Below, one piece after another: positions 60,066 to 64,000 of a stretch of 64,000 nucleotides of DNA (its first letter is position 1; the number at the start of each line of letters is the position of its first letter). Position numbers and translations under genes: made by a program. The stretch is from Aequorivita sinensis. GTDB lineage: Bacteria; Bacteroidota; Bacteroidia; Flavobacteriales; Flavobacteriaceae. The notes under the pieces are model-generated. The model saw only the letters and a list, made by a program, of their open reading frames with translations, had not been told where the DNA came from and did no database searches. The stretch spans positions 611,785 to 675,784 of the forward strand of contig NZ_VDMC01000001.1 in assembly GCF_006346335.1 (NCBI RefSeq), written 5' to 3'.

Positions 60066-61997
60066 ATGAAACATTTAGTTCTTCCGTTTTTCCTATTTAT
60101 ATCCTTCATCGCATTTTCACAAAATCATTATTTGGACGAAATTAGTGAAGCTGAAGCAAAATCGGCAAGTGGTCATTTTGCTCCACAACGCAATATGAAT
60201 ACAGGCAATTACGATTTAAAATACGCGCGCTTAGAATTAAATGTAAATCCTACTCAAGCTTATATAAGTGGAAAAGTAACTTCACATTTTGAAGCAAAAG
60301 AAAATATGAGTTCTATTGTTTTTGAATTGGTCGATAATATGACCGTTTCAGAAGTAAAACAAAGAGGAGTTTCGCTTTCATTCACCCAAAACAGTAATGA
60401 TGAGGTTGTAATTACACTACCACAGATTCAAAATCAAGGTGTTTTAGATTCACTGTCTATAAGTTATTCTGGTAACCCGATAAGTTCTGGCTTTGGATCT
60501 TTTGAGATAGCAACTCATCAAGGCGATCCTGTTTTATGGACTTTATCGGAACCTTTTGGAGCAAAAGCTTGGTGGCCTTGTAAGCAAGACTTAATAGACA
60601 AAATAGAATTACTTGATGTATATCTCACTACACCACGATATAATCCTTCAAATGAGGAATATATTGCTGTTTCCAATGGTTTAGAAATAAATCAGACGGT
60701 AAATGGAAATAATAAAACCACTCATTTTCGTCATCAATATCCAATTCCAGCATATTTGGTTGCCATTGCAGTAACAAACTACTCGGTGTATTCGCATACT
60801 GTTGATAACAATGGAAATCCATTTGAAATAGTCAATTATGTTTATCCAGAAGATTTAAGTTATGTGCAAACCCAAACTCCTGTAACGGTTGATATCATGA
60901 ATCTTTTTGCCGACAAGTTTGAGCCGTATCCATATGCTGAAGAAAAATATGGTCACGCTCAATTTGGTTGGGGCGGAGGTATGGAACATACCACTGTTTC
61001 TTTTATGGGTGGATTTTCTCGTGGATTGATAGCTCACGAATTAGGTCATCAATGGTTTGGAAATAAAGTTACTTGTGGAAGCTGGCAGGATATCTGGTTA
61101 AATGAAGGTTTTGCTACATATATGTCGGGAATGGTTGTAGAAAGTCTTGACGGCTCAGGTGCTTTTAATAGTTGGAAACAAGACCAAACCTCCTACATTA
61201 CCGATGCTCCAAATGGGTCGGTTTACATTCCTGCTCAAGACACCACTACTGTGGGGCGAATTTTTAACAGCAGGCTTTCTTATAGTAAGGGGGCAATGGT
61301 AATTCATATGCTTCGGAAGAAATTAGGAGATGCAGTATTTTTTCAAGGCTTACAAGATTATTTGTCAGATCCATTACTTTCTTATGGATACGCAAAAACG
61401 CCTGATTTAATTAGAAACTTAGAAAATGCAAGTGGTGAAAACCTTTCCGAATTTTTTAATGATTGGGTTTATGGCGAAGGGTATCCAAGTTTCAATATCA
61501 GTTGGAATCAAACAACTACAGGGAGTATTAATGTGAGAATAAATCAGTCGCAAAGTCATTCCTCAGTATCTTATTTTGAAGTACCTGTGCCTTTGCGATT
61601 GACAGGGACGCAAGGTGAAACATTAGACATTGTTCTTGATAATACTTTTAATGGGCAAAACTTTCAGCCGGCTGTAAATTTTACCGTACAAAACGTTCAA
61701 TTCGATCCTGAAAATGATATTATTTCAAGAAATGACCAAGTAATTTTAGGGATTAATGAATTCAATTTAGAAAATCAAATTGTATTGTATCCAAACCCCA
61801 CATCAATCGAAATCAAATTGAGTAAATCTGAATCATTAAATGTTTCTCAAGTTAGAATATTTAGCGCCTTAGGTCAATTACTTTATGCTGAAGCTTTTTC
61901 AGAAAGTATCAATGTTTCAGACTTATCAAGTGGAATTTTATTTTTTCAGATAGAAACATCCGAAGGGGTTATCAATAAAACCATAGTAAAAGAGTAG
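60066..61997 (+). CDS. M1-family aminopeptidase with type IX sorting domain
   Basis: A 643-residue secreted zinc aminopeptidase. A signal peptide (FIAFSQ) leads to the N-terminal beta domain, the catalytic domain with GGGMEHTTVSFMGG (GxMEN-like substrate loop, here with MEHT), HELGHQW and the third ligand Glu in LNEGFATY (zinc site around residue 322), and a Por sorting domain at the end (YPNPTSIEIKLSKSES...SGILFFQIETSEGVINKTIVKE). It should be displayed on or released from the cell by the type IX system. Confidence 0.92.
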   Translation: MKHLVLPFFLFISFIAFSQNHYLDEISEAEAKSASGHFAPQRNMNTGNYDLKYARLELNVNPTQAYISGKVTSHFEAKENMSSIVFELVDNMTVSEVKQRGVSLSFTQNSNDEVVITLPQIQNQGVLDSLSISYSGNPISSGFGSFEIATHQGDPVLWTLSEPFGAKAWWPCKQDLIDKIELLDVYLTTPRYNPSNEEYIAVSNGLEINQTVNGNNKTTHFRHQYPIPAYLVAIAVTNYSVYSHTVDNNGNPFEIVNYVYPEDLSYVQTQTPVTVDIMNLFADKFEPYPYAEEKYGHAQFGWGGGMEHTTVSFMGGFSRGLIAHELGHQWFGNKVTCGSWQDIWLNEGFATYMSGMVVESLDGSGAFNSWKQDQTSYITDAPNGSVYIPAQDTTTVGRIFNSRLSYSKGAMVIHMLRKKLGDAVFFQGLQDYLSDPLLSYGYAKTPDLIRNLENASGENLSEFFNDWVYGEGYPSFNISWNQTTTGSINVRINQSQSHSSVSYFEVPVPLRLTGTQGETLDIVLDNTFNGQNFQPAVNFTVQNVQFDPENDIISRNDQVILGINEFNLENQIVLYPNPTSIEIKLSKSESLNVSQVRIFSALGQLLYAEAFSESINVSDLSSGILFFQIETSEGVINKTIVKE

Positions 61998-62225
61998 TTT
62001 GTTTCTTCCAAAAGCGATTGAAGTTATACAGGTATATTTCATTAATTAATAAGAAGTAACACATCCGCTTATTTTTTTTGCAAGCTCTAAAAGATTACTT
62101 TTGTGCGATTTTTCAATGGAGCTATATTTGTACTGCTTAGAAAAATTGAAGAATTGGTTCGATTTTTGACTAAGTGTCCTATTTAAAATCGCGACTATTT
62201 TATATAAATATCTATTCAAGAAATT

Positions 62226-63557
62226 ATGAGTCCATTTGCTGTTAAAGCTATACAATTACTTTTAAGTCTTTCATTGTTAATTGTCCTTCACGAGTTAGGG
62301 CATTTTATTCCCGCAAAACTTTTTAAAACTAGAGTTGAAAAATTCTATCTTTTCTTTGATGTGAAATTTTCACTTTTCAAAAAGAAAATAGGCGAAACCG
62401 TTTACGGAATCGGTTGGTTGCCCTTAGGAGGTTATGTGAAAATATCCGGAATGATTGACGAGAGTATGGACAAGGAACAGATGGCACAACCGCCACAACC
62501 ATGGGAGTTTCGAAGTAAACCAACTTGGCAGCGACTAATTATTATGCTTGGTGGGGTTACAGTTAATATTATTGTTGGTTTTGTTATTTATATGAGTCTT
62601 CTGTATTTCAACGGAAGTAGTATTACTACCAACGAAGATATTCCTCAAGGTTTTGCAGTTACAGAGCAATTTGAAGAATACGGTTTCCGAAATGGAGATC
62701 ATATCTTAAAAGTGAATGGAGAGCCGTTTGAAGATGTAATGAAAATCAACAAGTATATGTTTTTACGCGATGTTTCCTCGGTTGAGGTAAAACATGCAGA
62801 TGGAACTATTGAAACAATATCAGTACCTGATGACGCTGGAACAAAAATGTTTCAGAATGACACGCACTTTCCGTTTTTACCAAGACAAAAAATTGTTTTA
62901 GATTCAATTTGGGATGGTTATCCAGCTCAAAATGCAGGTTTACTTACCTCTGATAAAATTATTTCACTTAACGGTCAAGATATTGTTTATCACGATGAAT
63001 TTGAGCGTTTAGCTGAAGCCAACAAAGGAAATGAAAACATATTGGTTGTAGAACGAGCTAATAAGTTAGACACTTTAAGAGTTATACCTAATGACAAAGG
63101 GACTTTTGGCGTAACGTTTTCTAGGAAAGAAGTTATTTCACAAGTGGGACAGACTAAGGTGGAATATACTCTAGGTGAAAGTATTGTTGGCGGTTTTGGT
63201 TATGGTTACAATACGCTGAAGGATTATGCATCGCAATTTAAATATGTATTCACTAAGAAAGGAGCTACTAAGGTTGGAGGTTTTGGAGCCATTGGTAACC
63301 TTTTCCCAGAAGCTTGGGATTGGGTGAGGTTTTGGGAAACAACCGCGCTTATATCTATTATATTAGCTTTCATGAACATTCTGCCTATTCCTGCTTTGGA
63401 TGGAGGTCACGTAATGTTTTTATTATATGAAATGATTTCAGGCAGAAAACCTAACGATAAGTTTATGGAGTATGCTCAAATGGTTGGATTTTTCATATTA
63501 ATTGCTTTGGTTCTTTTCGCCAATGGAAATGACATATATCGCTGGTTATTTGAATAA
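62226..63557 (+). CDS. rseP: RIP metalloprotease RseP (site-2 protease)
   Basis: An inner-membrane zinc protease of 443 residues that cleaves transmembrane anti-sigma factors and signal peptide remnants. The zinc motif is LHELGHF (H22, E23, H26), the second ligand set is NILPIPALDGGHV near residue 388. Two PDZ-type domains lie between (GFAVTEQFEEYGFRNGDHILKVNG and GYPAQNAGLLTSDKIISLNGQ). Complete. The next feature, tRNA-Asn, has its own promoter, so no operon is needed. Confidence 0.93.
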   Translation: MSPFAVKAIQLLLSLSLLIVLHELGHFIPAKLFKTRVEKFYLFFDVKFSLFKKKIGETVYGIGWLPLGGYVKISGMIDESMDKEQMAQPPQPWEFRSKPTWQRLIIMLGGVTVNIIVGFVIYMSLLYFNGSSITTNEDIPQGFAVTEQFEEYGFRNGDHILKVNGEPFEDVMKINKYMFLRDVSSVEVKHADGTIETISVPDDAGTKMFQNDTHFPFLPRQKIVLDSIWDGYPAQNAGLLTSDKIISLNGQDIVYHDEFERLAEANKGNENILVVERANKLDTLRVIPNDKGTFGVTFSRKEVISQVGQTKVEYTLGESIVGGFGYGYNTLKDYASQFKYVFTKKGATKVGGFGAIGNLFPEAWDWVRFWETTALISIILAFMNILPIPALDGGHVMFLLYEMISGRKPNDKFMEYAQMVGFFILIALVLFANGNDIYRWLFE

Positions 63558-63623
63558 TAGAAATCTGCAAGTTTAAACAGAAAGATAAAAAAGTTAAAAT
63601 TTTTAAATTTTTATATTTTTTAT

Positions 63624-63653
63624 TTTGATGAATGTAAAAAAGGCTTATATTTG
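63624..63653 (+). promoter_or_regulatory. Promoter of tRNA-Asn
   Basis: TTTG (63624-63627), 18-bp spacer and TATATTTG (63646-63653), a full -33/-7 match. The tRNA begins 65 bp downstream of the -7 box. Confidence 0.75.
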
Positions 63654-63718
63654 CACCCGCCTACGCAATCTAAGAGATTGTAATAGCAAGCAAAAGCTAG
63701 CAAAGGCAAGACATAAAT

Positions 63719-63792
63719 TCCTCTTTAGCTCAGTTGGTTAGAGCATCTGACTGTTAATCAGAGGGTCCTTGGTTCGAGCCCAAGAAGAGGAG
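63719..63792 (+). tRNA. tRNA-Asn (GTT)
   Basis: A complete cloverleaf: acceptor TCCTCTT pairs with AAGAGGA, D-arm with AGCTCAGTTGGTTAGAGC, anticodon stem and loop CTGACTGTTAATCAG (anticodon GTT), and the T-arm CTTGG-TTCGAGC-CCAAG with discriminator G. No CCA is encoded. A hairpin terminator follows. Confidence 0.97.
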
Positions 63793-63797
63793 CAAAC

Positions 63798-63825
63798 AAA
63801 CCCAGACAACCGTCTGGGTTTTTTG
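63798..63825 (+). terminator. Terminator of tRNA-Asn
   Basis: AAACCCAGAC, loop AACC, GTCTGGGTTT and a T run. Confidence 0.92.
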
Positions 63826-63837
63826 TTTTATAGTATT

Positions 63838-63891
63838 ATGGAATATTGTGTTTACATCTTGCATTCAGATAGTTTTTCAAGGTTTTACGGG
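63838..63891 (+). pseudogene. N-terminal stub of a GIY-YIG gene next to tRNA-Asn
   Basis: ATG at 63838 opens EYCVYILHSDSFSRFY, a GIY-YIG domain start (YVYIL...FYxG pattern), then drifts into sequence with no sign of the rest of the domain. The stub is followed at 63990-63997 by another TAnnTTTG box (TATCTTTG) at the right edge. This looks like a gene deleted after its first 17-18 codons; the right border given is approximate. Confidence 0.5.
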
Positions 63892-64000
63892 ATCAAGAAC
63901 AATTGTTGTGTTTATGCAAAAATCGTTGTTAATCTATACAGAAAGAATTCTACGTTTTTCACTCCTCTAAATTGTGCCCTAAATGCTTTTATCTTTGCAT

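Noticed and set aside
62046..62255. 69-codon minus-strand frame before rseP
   Set aside because: Composition is AT-driven, it overlaps the rseP start and has no recognisable feature.

Overview
The window is chromosomal DNA of a member of the Bacteroidota, almost certainly family Flavobacteriaceae; I cannot fix the genus. The evidence is the AT-rich base composition, three secreted proteins with type IX secretion (Por) C-terminal sorting signals, a GLPGLI/TonB-receptor pair, a GalE-like L-threonine dehydrogenase, a class I ribonucleotide reductase with the ATP-cone on NrdB, and many upstream regions carrying the Bacteroidota -7 element TAnnTTTG. There is no rRNA operon, no CRISPR array and no prophage. 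One tRNA (Asn, GTT) lies at the right edge.

Layout. 1-5.8 kb: 3' part of mfd, the cysM-cysE pair, a TlpA-like thioredoxin protein, yraN and an unknown secreted protein. 6-12.5 kb: LD-carboxypeptidase, metG (with a repeat element inside its reading frame), a REP-associated tyrosine transposase embedded in palindromes, and tex. 12.6-20 kb: DMT transporter, HDAC-like deacetylase, recQ, a frameshifted GIY-YIG gene bracketed by palindromes, a short ssb paralogue, a T9SS protein and a CBS-domain protein. 20.3-30.5 kb: a three-gene di-heme oxidoreductase/Rieske/porin operon, an M28 peptidase with an SDR protein, an M13 peptidase, a lipoprotein and threonine dehydrogenase. 30.6-41 kb: nrdB-nrdA, a T9SS protein, a radical SAM protein, a TPR/AraC membrane regulator, two previously unlisted micro-ORFs and an S9 peptidase. 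41-50 kb: HD hydrolase, plsC, small membrane protein, bacilliredoxin, TerB-DnaJ protein, a small secreted protein + GLPGLI + TonB receptor operon, a small helical protein and an M17 aminopeptidase. 50.4-59.1 kb: a metal-homeostasis region with a DtxR/MntR regulator, an ABC manganese-type importer (binding protein, ATPase, two permeases), and feoA-feoB followed by two tiny Cys-rich FeoB-associated proteins. 59.2-64 kb: SCO protein, M1 aminopeptidase, rseP, tRNA-Asn and the stub of a second GIY-YIG gene.

How the parts fit. The metal region looks co-regulated: a perfect 16-bp palindrome lies in front of the DtxR/MntR gene and a related 17-bp palindrome overlaps the predicted feoA start of transcription. 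Both permeases carry C-terminal winged-helix-like tails, as in the chlamydial YtgCR fusion, and a four-helix-bundle (23S rRNA IVP family) gene flanked by short tandem repeats sits between the ATPase and permease genes. The importer may also matter for nrdB, whose closest characterised relatives (ATP-cone NrdB) use manganese; that link is inference.

A recurring theme is small genes associated with palindromes or tandem repeats (the RAYT, the GIY-YIG gene, the four-helix-bundle gene), together with free-standing palindromes, one of them translated within metG. All functional calls rest on reading the sequence; no database search was possible.
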